DNA of 39,658 nt from Lachnospiraceae bacterium (GTDB lineage: Bacteria; Bacillota; Clostridia; Lachnospirales; Lachnospiraceae): contig CAJTDN010000026.1 in assembly GCA_910574865.1 (NCBI GenBank), forward strand, positions 1 to 39,658, read 5' to 3'. How positions within the stretch are numbered: the first letter of the stretch is position 1; the number at the start of each line of letters is the position of its first letter. The notes under the pieces were generated by a model, which worked only from the letters and a program-made list of their open reading frames with translations, was not told the DNA's origin and did no database searches. The translations under genes were made by a program, and so were the position numbers. This document shows, piece after piece, positions 1 through 8,518 of this stretch.

Positions 1-263
1 GTTGGTTATAGTATAGACAATGGCAAAAACAAATTCAATAACCTATCGCTTGCATAGTTTCATTTATGGTGGTGCCAAATGTGTGGCATGAGGGTTTAGA
101 AAAAATATGTACGGGATTCGGCATTACTTTGTCACAATTTTTTGCAGAGGATGATGATGCCATCCAACTTACCACAGAACAGCGCGAACTGCTGGATTGC
201 TGGTCGTCTCTAACCCCACGGCAGAAAGAACTGTTTCTGGAACTTTTCAAAACAATACCATAG
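1..263 (+). pseudogene. XRE-type regulator remnant (C-terminal end)
   Basis: The last part reads LEKICTGFGITLSQFF followed by a region ending in SSLTPRQKELFLELF, the usual C-terminal end of short XRE/Cro-type helix-turn-helix regulators in Clostridia. The upstream part of such a protein (a segment like HSFIYGGAK) lies in a different frame around positions 44-80, so the gene carries at least one frameshift near 75-85. The ATG at 66 is therefore probably not a real start. The gene begins outside the window or is 5'-truncated. It ends 31 bp before the palindromic element at 294. Confidence 0.5.
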
Positions 264-293
264 CCTTGTAGTCATTCCATTGGTGCAAGGCTA

Positions 294-568
294 GCGTCGG
301 TGTACGGAGGGCAACACGCCTCAGCCCATGTGATTTCAAGGGTTTTCAGCGTCATCTTCAATCGGCGTACGTCCTTGTACGCCTCATTCATCTTCCTTGA
401 AAACCCTTGAAATCCCTATGGGTGAGGTCGCAGAGTCGTGAAGAGGCATATCCCCCCCCTTTCAAGGCACTTGAGCGACGCGTACAAGGACGTACGCGGA
501 GTGAAAGTAACGACGAAAGAGGGGAAATATGCCCTTCATCGACCGTGTTGCCTTCTGTACACCGACGC
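294..568 (+). mobile_element. 275-bp TA-flanked palindromic element, copy 1
   Basis: Full copy of a repeated non-coding element. The ends are inverted repeats starting GCGTCGGTGTAC and continuing, with two mismatches, to about 27 bp. TA dinucleotides flank both sides (292-293 and 569-570). The element has two inverted 92-nt arms (294-385 and 477-568) around a 91-nt core. Each arm pairs with the adjacent core half: a 17-bp stem beginning GATTTCAAGGGTTTTCA, and a second stem beginning GGCATAT that is imperfect in this copy because of an extended C-run. No transposase is encoded, so it would have to be mobilised in trans (MITE-like, inferred). It lies between an XRE remnant and a TetR remnant. 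Confidence 0.85.
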
Positions 569-578
569 TATTTTCATT

Positions 579-689
579 TTATCGCACTACTAACTTGTCC
601 ATTATGCTGGTATAATCGAGCCCCTTTTTCATAAACGGCTTTTCCGATACGTCCAGTATTTCGTTCCGACGCTCTATTGCTTTTTTCAT
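579..689 (-). pseudogene. TetR-family regulator, N-terminal remnant
   Basis: From the ATG at 689 the minus strand encodes MKKAIERRNEILDVSEKPF followed by MKKGLDYTSIMDKL and a stop after 36 codons. This matches the first helices of TetR repressors (recognition pattern: A..LF..KG...TSI.DI). The helix-turn-helix is not completed, and the frame ends 10 bp before the insertion element at 294-568, so the rest of the gene has been lost. No continuation is found on the other side of the element. Family assignment rests on a short stretch only. Confidence 0.5.
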
Positions 690-872
690 GATTCCCGCTT
701 TGTTCCGTCACCCTGTCTTTCATTGATATGTGCCTCGACCGACTGACGGCCGGCAATCGTGTTGTATCATAAACGTTCCCTCACGTCAATTCATACATGC
801 TCCCACATGAAAGATAACCAAAAATCCAAAGGGCACACTACGTTTTCCATCGCATGCCCTCCAATTCAAATG

Positions 873-2174
873 TCAAACAAGTCCCGCCAGCCCGGGAAGT
901 CCCATGCTGATAAACGGCACGTATGTCACGAGCAGCAGTCCCACCAGGATGGCGACATAGTACCATGCCATGTAAGGCAGCGTCTTCGCGAGCGAGGTGC
1001 GTCCGACCTTGATTGCCACGAACAGCGTGTTTCCGACCGGCGGGGTTATGTTGCCAATACAAAGGTTATATACCAACACCAGGCCGAAATGAATCGGATC
1101 CATGCCAAAGTTCTCTACGATGGGCAAAAAGAGCGGCGTAAAAATCAAGATGGCCGGTGTCACGTCCATAAACGTTCCCGCCACCAGCAAAATCACGTTC
1201 ATGATGAACAAAATGATGATTTTGTTGTCCGTAATCCCTAAAAGCACGGCAGACACGGCCTGGGGAATCTGCGTAAACGCCATGATCCAGCCAAGTATGT
1301 TGGAAACGCCAATTAAAAACACCACCATGCCGCTCGTTTTGGCACTGTCCACGACAATCTCCCCAAACGACCTCGGCGTAATGTTGCGGTAGCAAACACC
1401 CAGCACCAGCGCGTAGACGACCGCGATTGCCGAGCCTTCCGTCGCGGTAAAGATGCCGCCCACGATGCCGCCAATCACGACGATAATCAATGACAGTGCC
1501 GGAATTGCCCGCAGCGTGCAAACGCCAAGATTTTTCCAATCAAATTTACCCACGCTGCCCTTATAGCCCTTGCGCGCCGCGATGATGATTCCCACTATCA
1601 TGCAACAGGCCGCCCACAGAAGCCCCGGCACGTAACCGCCAAGGAACAATGCCGCCACGGACGTCCCGCCGGAAGCCAACGAATAGGTAATCAGCGCGTT
1701 CGACGGTGGAATCAGGAGCCCAGACGGCGCGGACGCGCCATTCGTGGCCGCACATAAGGCCTGGTCATACCCTTGCCGTTCTTCGCCCTCCTTGACCATG
1801 CTGCCCACCGCCGCTGCCGCCGCTGCCGCCGACCCGGAAATCGCTCCAAACAACGCGTTCGCCCCGACGTTCGTTACCAGCAGCGCCCCCGGGAACCTGC
1901 CCAGGATTGCCATGACAAAATCCACCAGGCGCTTCGCGATTCCCCCTTGGTTCATCAAATTGCCCGCCAGGATAAAAAACGGAATCGCGGTCAGGCTAAA
2001 TTTGCTCATCCCGACAAACGTCCTCTGTGCCGCCGTGACCACCGCGACATCCAACGTCACCGTTCCCAGAATCGTGGCCAAGGATGAAATGCCAATCGCG
2101 TACGCAATCGGAACGCCCAATGCCAGCAATATCATCAAAACAATCAAAATCATCCATAACGACTGGATTGCCAT
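873..2174 (-). CDS. dctM: TRAP transporter large permease (DctM family)
   Basis: The 433-residue protein is hydrophobic throughout, consistent with the roughly 12 membrane segments of the DctM subunit, which carries sodium-coupled substrate translocation in TRAP transporters. Family-typical stretches include LGVPIAYAIG near the start, GGIAKRLVDF, and NALFGAISGSAAA. The length is normal for the family. The start ATG directly follows the dctQ stop codon, so the two are translationally coupled. The substrate cannot be read from the sequence; related systems carry C4-dicarboxylates, sugar acids or other organic acids. Confidence 0.93.
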   Translation of the reverse strand: MAIQSLWMILIVLMILLALGVPIAYAIGISSLATILGTVTLDVAVVTAAQRTFVGMSKFSLTAIPFFILAGNLMNQGGIAKRLVDFVMAILGRFPGALLVTNVGANALFGAISGSAAAAAAAVGSMVKEGEERQGYDQALCAATNGASAPSGLLIPPSNALITYSLASGGTSVAALFLGGYVPGLLWAACCMIVGIIIAARKGYKGSVGKFDWKNLGVCTLRAIPALSLIIVVIGGIVGGIFTATEGSAIAVVYALVLGVCYRNITPRSFGEIVVDSAKTSGMVVFLIGVSNILGWIMAFTQIPQAVSAVLLGITDNKIIILFIMNVILLVAGTFMDVTPAILIFTPLFLPIVENFGMDPIHFGLVLVYNLCIGNITPPVGNTLFVAIKVGRTSLAKTLPYMAWYYVAILVGLLLVTYVPFISMGLPGLAGLV

Positions 2175-2654
2175 TTATGCCGCCTCCTTTTCGGATTTCA
2201 GAATATCCACAATATTTAATACGGTATAAATCATGTTCAATAATCCGCACAAGGGCAAAACGCCGTAAAAAACCCCGACGGGAACTCCAAGTGACGAAGT
2301 CATCTGTCCCATCGCGAGGTTGGTGATTCGAGTTCCGCCATATACCAGAATAATCACGGAGAAGAAAAATGCGATTGCCTCCCCCAGGCAAAGTAACGCC
2401 TTTTGTCCGGCCGGCTTCATTCGCTCCACCAAAATCGGAATATTCATATGTCCCCGCTCCGACGTGACAAGCGAGGCTCCCAACAAGCTCATCCAGGCGA
2501 ACATATAGGACACAAGCTCTTCCGACCACGAGGACGGATTACCGAGAACATACCTCGTGAACACCTGCCAGCAAGTCAGCAAGACCATCGCCAGGAAACT
2601 GGCTCCCGCCAACACGTTTAATAATCCCGTTAAAAAGTCCCTCAGCCTTTTCAT
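2175..2654 (-). CDS. dctQ: TRAP transporter small permease (DctQ family)
   Basis: A 159-residue membrane protein with four predicted transmembrane segments, the size of DctQ subunits. The stretch TCWQVFTRYVLGNPSSWSEE is the characteristic DctQ motif around the first and second helices (F.RY....SW.EE). In TRAP transporters this subunit forms the membrane complex with DctM and helps dock the binding protein. It overlaps the end of dctP by four bases (ATGA) and abuts dctM, so the three genes form one operon in the order P-Q-M. Confidence 0.92.
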   Translation of the reverse strand: MKRLRDFLTGLLNVLAGASFLAMVLLTCWQVFTRYVLGNPSSWSEELVSYMFAWMSLLGASLVTSERGHMNIPILVERMKPAGQKALLCLGEAIAFFFSVIILVYGGTRITNLAMGQMTSSLGVPVGVFYGVLPLCGLLNMIYTVLNIVDILKSEKEAA

Positions 2655-3697
2655 GAGTCAGAACCTCCTTCCGGCCGCCCGTCCGCGTACATTTGGTTAT
2701 ATTCCAAAATCGCGTCATAAAACGGCCGCAAGTCTGGATACTGCTCCAATATCGCCTCGTGCATGGGCAGGCAAATTTCCTGAAACGGCGCGGTATCCGG
2801 ATAGAGAAATTCCACCCCTTGTTCCGTTTGCGCCTTTTCCTTTGCCGCCGCCACCGCGTTTTCCCACTCCCGGCGTTCCACTTCGTTAATCAATGCGAAC
2901 CCTTCATCGAACACCTGGCGCTCTTCTTTTGGCAACCCGTCCAGAAACGCGCTGTTTCCAATCAAAATGTCCGGTATCATCTGGTGCATGTCATATGAAT
3001 AATATTTACAAACGTCACCATGCCCGTTTGAAGTCAACGCCATCTCGTTATTTTCCGCGCCATCGATGATTTTGGACTGGAGGGACGTATAAACCTCCCC
3101 AAATCCCATTGGCGTCGCCGAACCGCCAAGCAGCCGCATCATTTCCACGTTCGTGGGCGATTGCTGCACGCGGATTTTCAGCCCCTTCAAATCTTTTGGG
3201 GACTCGATGGGAACGGAGACCGTGTAAAAATTCCTCGTCCCGGCATCCAGCCAGGTAACCGCCTCGAATCCCGCCTTCCTCGTGGACTTAAAAATCGGTT
3301 CCGTAATCTCCGAATCGTCCATCGCCGCATGGTACGCCTCACTTGACGCAAAAAGATACGGCATGTTAAACAACGTATAATCAATGGAAAACGTCTCCAA
3401 AATCGAGTTACTGGCGACACAGAACTCAATCGCCCCCGTCTGCGTCAATTGCACCATGTCGGTCTGTGACCCCAACAGTTCACTGGGAAAAACCTCGACG
3501 TCGTATTTATCTCCCAGCCTCTCCTCCACGAACTCTTCAAATTCCAGCAATGCGAGATGCGTTGGATGATCCGTCGCCTGGTTGTGGCCGATTCGAATCA
3601 CCCTTTGCCCCAAATCGCCCTCGCTGCCGCATCCCGCCAATACCGCCATGAGTATGAGGCTTGTCAGAGCAACCCCTGCCCTCCGAAATCTCTTCAT
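2651..3697 (-). CDS. dctP: TRAP transporter substrate-binding lipoprotein (DctP family)
   Basis: A 348-residue extracytoplasmic solute-binding protein. The start chosen is the ATG at 3697, which has an AAAGGAG site just upstream and gives a clean lipoprotein signal ending LMAVLAGC with lipidated Cys23; the frame stays open further upstream without a good ribosome site. The stretch GLKIRVQQSPTNVEMMRLLG and the nearby GFGEVYTSLQSKIIDGAENN are hallmarks of DctP proteins. The arginine in RVQ normally binds the carboxylate of the ligand. It is the first gene of the operon. Confidence 0.93.
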   Translation of the reverse strand: MKRFRRAGVALTSLILMAVLAGCGSEGDLGQRVIRIGHNQATDHPTHLALLEFEEFVEERLGDKYDVEVFPSELLGSQTDMVQLTQTGAIEFCVASNSILETFSIDYTLFNMPYLFASSEAYHAAMDDSEITEPIFKSTRKAGFEAVTWLDAGTRNFYTVSVPIESPKDLKGLKIRVQQSPTNVEMMRLLGGSATPMGFGEVYTSLQSKIIDGAENNEMALTSNGHGDVCKYYSYDMHQMIPDILIGNSAFLDGLPKEERQVFDEGFALINEVERREWENAVAAAKEKAQTEQGVEFLYPDTAPFQEICLPMHEAILEQYPDLRPFYDAILEYNQMYADGRPEGGSDS

Positions 3698-3991
3698 GTG
3701 CCGCACTCCTTTCCCGCTTTCAAAATACATGAAATCATGTTTCATGTGCGCATCCTTGATATTATGCCCAATTTTCAATATTTTTTGACATGATGTTTTT
3801 TCCTTCTTATATTATTTTAATTCTTCCTATACGGTTTTCGCTCCGAACTCCTTTGTATATTTTCCCATATATAATAAACTCCAAAAGCTATTTTAGACTT
3901 TGACCATGAGCGGCCAATGCGCCCATACCTGCATCAATCGGAAATCAGCGGCTTTGAATGCTTGTCAAAAAAGAGAGAATCAACCATTTTA

Positions 3992-4031
3992 TTGGAAAAG
4001 GACTACGGCGTATCCCGTAGTCCTTTTCCAA
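3992..4031 (-). terminator. Strong 17-bp hairpin, probable terminator
   Basis: Arms TTGGAAAAGGACTACGG and its exact complement enclose a 6-nt loop. The hairpin lies about 160 bp downstream of the FtsX gene that ends at 4191. The A/T-rich flanks on both sides could serve as weak U-tracts, so termination in either direction is possible. There is no perfect run of T directly after the stem, hence moderate confidence. Confidence 0.5.
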
Positions 4032-4142
4032 GCAATCTATTTTATCTTTTTCATATCTATTAAAATCATGCTTTCCGCGCCTTCCTTCGACAAGGGTGAA
4101 GAAAAACTTAAAATGCAGCCCGCAGGTCATAAGCAGAAGTTA

Positions 4143-4183
4143 GCGTCGGTGTACAGAAGGCAACACGGTCGATGAAGGGCATA
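4143..4183 (-). mobile_element. End fragment of the 275-bp palindromic element
   Basis: Positions 4143-4183 match one terminus of the 275-bp element, beginning GCGTCGGTGTAC next to a TA at 4141-4142. Identity stops after GGGCATA, where the full copies continue into the C-run of the second stem. The fragment ends 7 bp from the FtsX stop codon. It is either a deletion product of a former full copy or a recombination scar. Confidence 0.75.
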
Positions 4184-4190
4184 CCATGTG

Positions 4191-6515
4191 TCACTGCTGT
4201 AGTTTTATGGTATCCACAATGGACAGTTTCCCGATTTTTTTGATTGGCCGTCCAATCGCCAACGCCGCAGAGCCGAAACATAAAACGACGATCAGCAGCA
4301 GAGATACGGCGGGAAGCTGCCAGCTGGTTCCCCATTTACCGGCAATCAGGAACTGGAACATCATTTTATTTAATGGAAGCCCCAGGACGCATCCGGTGAC
4401 ACATCCCAGTACGGCATAGGTGACTGCTTCTGCAGCAATCATCTTATAGAGCTGCCCGACCCCCATACCAATAGAACGCATCACGCCATACTGCCGTGTC
4501 CTTGCCGCCACGCTGGCATTCATACTGTTAAAGATATTGAACACGGTGATCAGCGCAATGATGAGCAGGAACCCGTAAATGAACACCGCTCCTATATAAT
4601 AGGAGCTCTGGGATTCCGAATTTGACAGCCGCTTATCTGCAATGGCGCTATCCGATGGAAGCAGGCTTCGTATCGCTGATACCGTCTCGTCACTGCCATC
4701 GCCTGCAAGCTGTATATCCACGGCTGTATAGCCTGCCATGCCAATGCTCTCTGTAAACAGCTGTTCTGAGCATATGATGTATCCAAGGCTTCCGGCCTCA
4801 CTTGATGCATTTGTGGACGAAAGGATTCCGGCAATCCTCACCTGTTTCTCTCCCAAAGGTGTATGGAGCGTCACAGTGTCCCCGACTTTCCATTGCATGC
4901 CGTCCCGGTAGGTCACTAAGACGTCCCCAGCCCCTCCCTGCACAGACTCGGTATTCCCCTCGTTCAGTTCCCCTTCTGCCCATTTGAACTGGTTTTCTTC
5001 ATAGGAAACCAGTGCGGCCGTTCCGCTCTCGGCGTCGGAAGAAACGAATAACCCACTGTATTCCATCCTCCCGAAGGCACATTTCACACCCTCAATTTCC
5101 CCGATATCTTCTATTACAGAAGGCTCCAGTCCTGCAGCAGCCGTCACAGATACATCTCCCGCCCAGGGAGCTAACGCAGGCATGCCCTGATCCAGGAAGA
5201 CAACCATTACCTGGAAAGACAGAAAGAGCATGATGCTGATAGCAAAGGAACAAGTCATCAGGAATAAATTCTTTTTTCCGCACAAAGCATGGAACACGCC
5301 CATGCCCGTCTCCACATGGAACAGCTTTGTATTTGCCGCACGCTTATTCTGCGTCAGCCGGGAAGCTCCGCTGATTGCCACGACAGGCGAAACCCTGGAG
5401 GCTTTTTTCGCTGGAGAAAGAGAGGCAAGGAGGACAATCAGAAAGCCCACCACGCCCCCTGCCAGTATGCCGACGATACTGAATTCAAATAGCGGAACCT
5501 CTGAAAAACGGTTCCCGCTGATGGATTTAAGCAGCAGGCAGGCAGCCCACGTCACAATCTGGCCTGCCAGCAGGCCGATGGGAACCCCCTTCGCGCTCTG
5601 TCTGAGTCCTTGCAGGATCACAAAATGCTTTACTTGTTTTCTGGATGCCCCAAGGCAGCGCAGCAGCCCATAAACTCTCGTCCTCTCCAACACATTGGTG
5701 TTAAAGCTTGCGGAAATCATCACCGTTCCCGCAATCAGGACAAGGAAAACCAGGATTGCCGCAATCAGATAGAGGGCCTGCATGATATTGCTCTCGCTTT
5801 GTCCCATCAGGCCTAATAAAGCGGTATTTTCCGAGACCTGGCCGTCAGAAAGACACAACTGATCCTTGATTTCCTTTATGGCTTCCTGGATATGGGCGCC
5901 ATCCTTAAACTGGATGCGGTAGGTGGTGCCGTCTGCCGCGTTTTCATCTGCAATGGCGAGGAAACCCTCTTCGCAAAGCGCCATCCCGCAGATATCCGCT
6001 TTCAGCATGGACCCCATATCCGCAAGGGTTCCGGTAATCCGGTACTGTTTTTGTGAGCCGTCCGGAACCGTAACCGTCACGTTATCGCCAATGGACAGAC
6101 CCAGCTGCCCCATGGCGTTTTCATTCAGCAACGCCTCATCCGGCAGGGAAGGATATGCCCCGGCCGTCATATCCATTTCGGTCAGGGATTCCATTGTTTC
6201 TTCATTTGCCCCCACAAAACTGACGGCTTTGCCGGATAACATTCCCGTACTGCCCTGGTAGACCCATCCTGATAAAGCCACGTCAACCCTTGCCGATATC
6301 CGTTCTGCCGTCTCCGCCTCCACATCATGGAGCGCCGCATGGTATTCGCCATTGGTCTTAATGAAATAATTCTTCTGGGAGCGCATCGCCATGTCCGCCA
6401 TACTGAAGATTGCCATTACAAGGCATACCGAAAGCGTGATGCACAGTACGGAGATCCGATTATTTTTACGGTGGACCCTTTCATACTGGGGTATCAGCCC
6501 AAGATAACTTTTCAT
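4191..6515 (-). CDS. FtsX-like ABC transporter permease
   Basis: A 774-residue permease with one N-terminal membrane helix (around residues 20-42), a large extracytoplasmic domain, a central block of three helices, a second extracytoplasmic domain and a C-terminal block. Both FtsX cores are visible: FNTNVLERTRVYGLLRCLGA in the middle and MNASVAARTRQYGVMRSIGM near the end. It overlaps the ATPase gene by four bases (ATGA), so the two form one transporter. Such permeases work in MacB-like, mechanotransmission or antimicrobial-peptide sensing/export systems. The adjacent kinase and regulator suggest envelope stress (inference). Confidence 0.92.
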   Translation of the reverse strand: MKSYLGLIPQYERVHRKNNRISVLCITLSVCLVMAIFSMADMAMRSQKNYFIKTNGEYHAALHDVEAETAERISARVDVALSGWVYQGSTGMLSGKAVSFVGANEETMESLTEMDMTAGAYPSLPDEALLNENAMGQLGLSIGDNVTVTVPDGSQKQYRITGTLADMGSMLKADICGMALCEEGFLAIADENAADGTTYRIQFKDGAHIQEAIKEIKDQLCLSDGQVSENTALLGLMGQSESNIMQALYLIAAILVFLVLIAGTVMISASFNTNVLERTRVYGLLRCLGASRKQVKHFVILQGLRQSAKGVPIGLLAGQIVTWAACLLLKSISGNRFSEVPLFEFSIVGILAGGVVGFLIVLLASLSPAKKASRVSPVVAISGASRLTQNKRAANTKLFHVETGMGVFHALCGKKNLFLMTCSFAISIMLFLSFQVMVVFLDQGMPALAPWAGDVSVTAAAGLEPSVIEDIGEIEGVKCAFGRMEYSGLFVSSDAESGTAALVSYEENQFKWAEGELNEGNTESVQGGAGDVLVTYRDGMQWKVGDTVTLHTPLGEKQVRIAGILSSTNASSEAGSLGYIICSEQLFTESIGMAGYTAVDIQLAGDGSDETVSAIRSLLPSDSAIADKRLSNSESQSSYYIGAVFIYGFLLIIALITVFNIFNSMNASVAARTRQYGVMRSIGMGVGQLYKMIAAEAVTYAVLGCVTGCVLGLPLNKMMFQFLIAGKWGTSWQLPAVSLLLIVVLCFGSAALAIGRPIKKIGKLSIVDTIKLQQ

Positions 6516-7195
6516 CTCGCCGCCACCCCCAGATCCTCCAGCCTTCCGTCTGTCATGCGCAGTACCCGGTCTGTTGCATCCGCATGGTTCTCATTGTGGG
6601 TAATCATCAGGATTGTCTGCCTGTACTTGGCCGACATGGATTTTAAAAGAGTGATGACCTCCTGGCTGTTCTTGGAATCCAGGTTCCCGGTGGGCTCATC
6701 TGCCATGATGATGGCGGGACGGGCCGCCAATGCCCTGCCAATCGCAACCCTCTGCTGCTGACCGCCGCTCAGCTCACTGGGGAGGTGCTTCCTGCGCCCC
6801 TTTAATCCCAGAATCTCCAGCAGTTCCTCCACATACTTCTGATCCGGCTTCTGGTAGTCCAGAAGCAATGGGAATGTAATGTTCTGCTCTACATTCAGTT
6901 CCGGAATCAGGTTAAAGGACTGGAAGATAAACCCGATATTCTGGCGGCGGAACACCGTAAGCTTCTTTTCGGGCATGGAAAAAATGTCCTTCCCGTCAAT
7001 CAGCACTTTCCCGGAGGTCGGGTTATCCAAGGCCCCCACCACATTTAAAAGCGTGCTTTTCCCGGAGCCGGATTCGCCTACGATTGCGATAAATTCCCCT
7101 TTGCCCACGGAAAAGGAGACTTTGTCAAGCGCCCGTACTTCCGCTTCCCCTTTTCCATAGGTCTTGCATAGATTCTGTACTTCAAGGATATTCAT
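6512..7195 (-). CDS. ABC transporter ATP-binding protein (MacB/LolD type)
   Basis: A 227-residue ATPase with Walker A GESGSGKST, signature LSGGQQQR, Walker B IIMADEPTGNLD and an H-loop in ITHNENHADA. The C-loop/D-loop pattern is that of the ATPases paired with FtsX-like permeases. The ATG at 7195 is preferred because the AAAGGCAGG site sits at normal distance from it; an ATG six bases upstream would be too close. It is the partner of the permease at 4191-6515, with overlapping stop and start. Confidence 0.93.
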   Translation of the reverse strand: MNILEVQNLCKTYGKGEAEVRALDKVSFSVGKGEFIAIVGESGSGKSTLLNVVGALDNPTSGKVLIDGKDIFSMPEKKLTVFRRQNIGFIFQSFNLIPELNVEQNITFPLLLDYQKPDQKYVEELLEILGLKGRRKHLPSELSGGQQQRVAIGRALAARPAIIMADEPTGNLDSKNSQEVITLLKSMSAKYRQTILMITHNENHADATDRVLRMTDGRLEDLGVAAR

Positions 7196-7256
7196 AATCA
7201 TTACCTGCCTTTCGGGAACTATCATACCCGATGGGTCTTACTCCCACATGAATTTC

Positions 7257-7276
7257 ATCTTACTATTTAGTAAGAT
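7257..7276. promoter_or_regulatory. Perfect 9-bp palindrome after the kinase gene
   Basis: ATCTTACTA and its exact complement are separated by TT. The palindrome starts directly after the histidine kinase stop and 60 bp before the ATPase start. It looks like an operator for a dimeric repressor; the stem is A/T-rich and lacks a U-tract, so a terminator is less likely. No matching regulator can be named. Confidence 0.4.
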
Positions 7277-8512
7277 TTACTCTTTTGTAAGATACAAAAA
7301 GCTTAAGACGAATCTGCTGCCCTGGCCGACCTTGCTGGTTACGGAAACCGTCCCCTGATGGGCTTCCACAATGGATTTTGCCAACGGTAAACCCAGGCCG
7401 ATTCCATGGGTATCCTGGGAAAAACGGCTCCGGTAAAACCGTTTGAAGATATTATGGATATCCTCCTGGTGGATCCCTTTCCCGTTGTCCTCCACCATAA
7501 TGTTTGTAAGAAGCGGCGTCCTCTCCCAGCTGACCATTATTTTCCCGCCCCCCGGGGTATGCTCCAGCGCATTTTTTACCACATTCCCCAACGCTTCCGA
7601 CATCCAGAGGGCATCGCAATAAAGGGAGACATCGTGATTTCCAGATAACACAATCTCCTTCTCTTCCTGGGCGGCCAGTGTCTCAAAGCGTTCCGTCACG
7701 TCACGCAGGAGCATTTCAATGTTTTCCTCCGCCTTTTCCATCCTGACCACGCCCGCGTCCAGCCTGGCTATTTTTAAGAGCGTATAGACTACATCCTCCA
7801 CCCGGCGTATTTCCCGCAGGGATTTCTGGCTGAATGCATGGATTGTTTTGCCGTCCGTCCCCTCCTGCGCCATAATCTCATCATACATCTTAAGCGCTGC
7901 CAGGGGCGTCTTTAACTGATGTGAAACATCTGAAATCATATCCTGCAGAAATACACGTGTCTGTTTTTCATGCTCTGCCTGGGCAGAGAGGATGGCGGCA
8001 AGCTCATTAATCCTATGGAACAGGCTGTACCAGTCCCCGGTTTCCTCACTGTCAATCCTCTGGTCCGTATCTCCCTCCAGAAACCGGGTAATCACGGTAT
8101 CCGCCTTTGCAAACGCCTTCTTTTGTCTTCGGATATAAATCCAGACTGTCAAAAAAACGGCCGTAAAAACGCCAAAAAGCATACCACCGAGCATAACGGC
8201 GGTACGCTTCTGGTAAGCGGCGACAGCGGGAACCATCCTGGGATCTGTATTTTCATGGTAGCCCGCCTCCTTAAGAATCTGCCTTCCGGCCTCCAGGTCA
8301 GAGTCCGTTTTATCTTTCGTAAATGCGGCCGCCACATTTGTGTCCGGGTGGTTTACCAGATACCCTGCCGTCCCATAATCATGCTCCACCATTGTTTTCT
8401 GGAAATCATTCGTCATATAGGACAAAAGGACCATAAAACCTGCTGCCGCAGCCAGACAGATGACAAGCAGCCAGCACAGCATCCTCCTCGTTTCTTTTCC
8501 CATTGTTTTCAT
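7277..8512 (-). CDS. Sensor histidine kinase
   Basis: A 411-residue membrane kinase: helix at about 12-32, an extracytoplasmic loop of roughly 75 residues, a second helix at about 103-125, a HAMP-like linker, then the H-box SDVSHQLKTPLAAL, N-box NVVKNALEHT, G1 DNGKGI and G2 GIGLGLPLAK. All catalytic boxes are intact. The ATG at 8512 has a GGGGAG site about nine bases upstream and follows the regulator stop by six bases, so RR and HK are co-transcribed. Its neighbours are the ABC module it probably controls. Confidence 0.93.
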   Translation of the reverse strand: MKTMGKETRRMLCWLLVICLAAAAGFMVLLSYMTNDFQKTMVEHDYGTAGYLVNHPDTNVAAAFTKDKTDSDLEAGRQILKEAGYHENTDPRMVPAVAAYQKRTAVMLGGMLFGVFTAVFLTVWIYIRRQKKAFAKADTVITRFLEGDTDQRIDSEETGDWYSLFHRINELAAILSAQAEHEKQTRVFLQDMISDVSHQLKTPLAALKMYDEIMAQEGTDGKTIHAFSQKSLREIRRVEDVVYTLLKIARLDAGVVRMEKAEENIEMLLRDVTERFETLAAQEEKEIVLSGNHDVSLYCDALWMSEALGNVVKNALEHTPGGGKIMVSWERTPLLTNIMVEDNGKGIHQEDIHNIFKRFYRSRFSQDTHGIGLGLPLAKSIVEAHQGTVSVTSKVGQGSRFVLSFLYLTKE

Positions 8513-8518
8513 GTCTCA

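Larger units (their letters stand above)
3698..4190. other. Intergenic region between TRAP operon and FtsX gene
   Basis: This 493-bp gap holds no convincing gene. It contains the upstream region of dctP (A/T-rich, no promoter with good boxes and spacing that I can defend), the strong hairpin at 3992-4031 and the 41-bp end fragment of the palindromic element at 4143-4183. Confidence 0.6.

Noticed and set aside
294-568. REP/RAYT-type repeat
   Set aside because: The elements are much longer than REP sequences, are flanked by TA and interrupt coding sequence, and no RAYT-like gene is present.
759-1241. Long plus-strand open frame opposite dctM
   Set aside because: Low-complexity, basic translation with no family pattern; it is the antisense shadow of a clear DctM gene.
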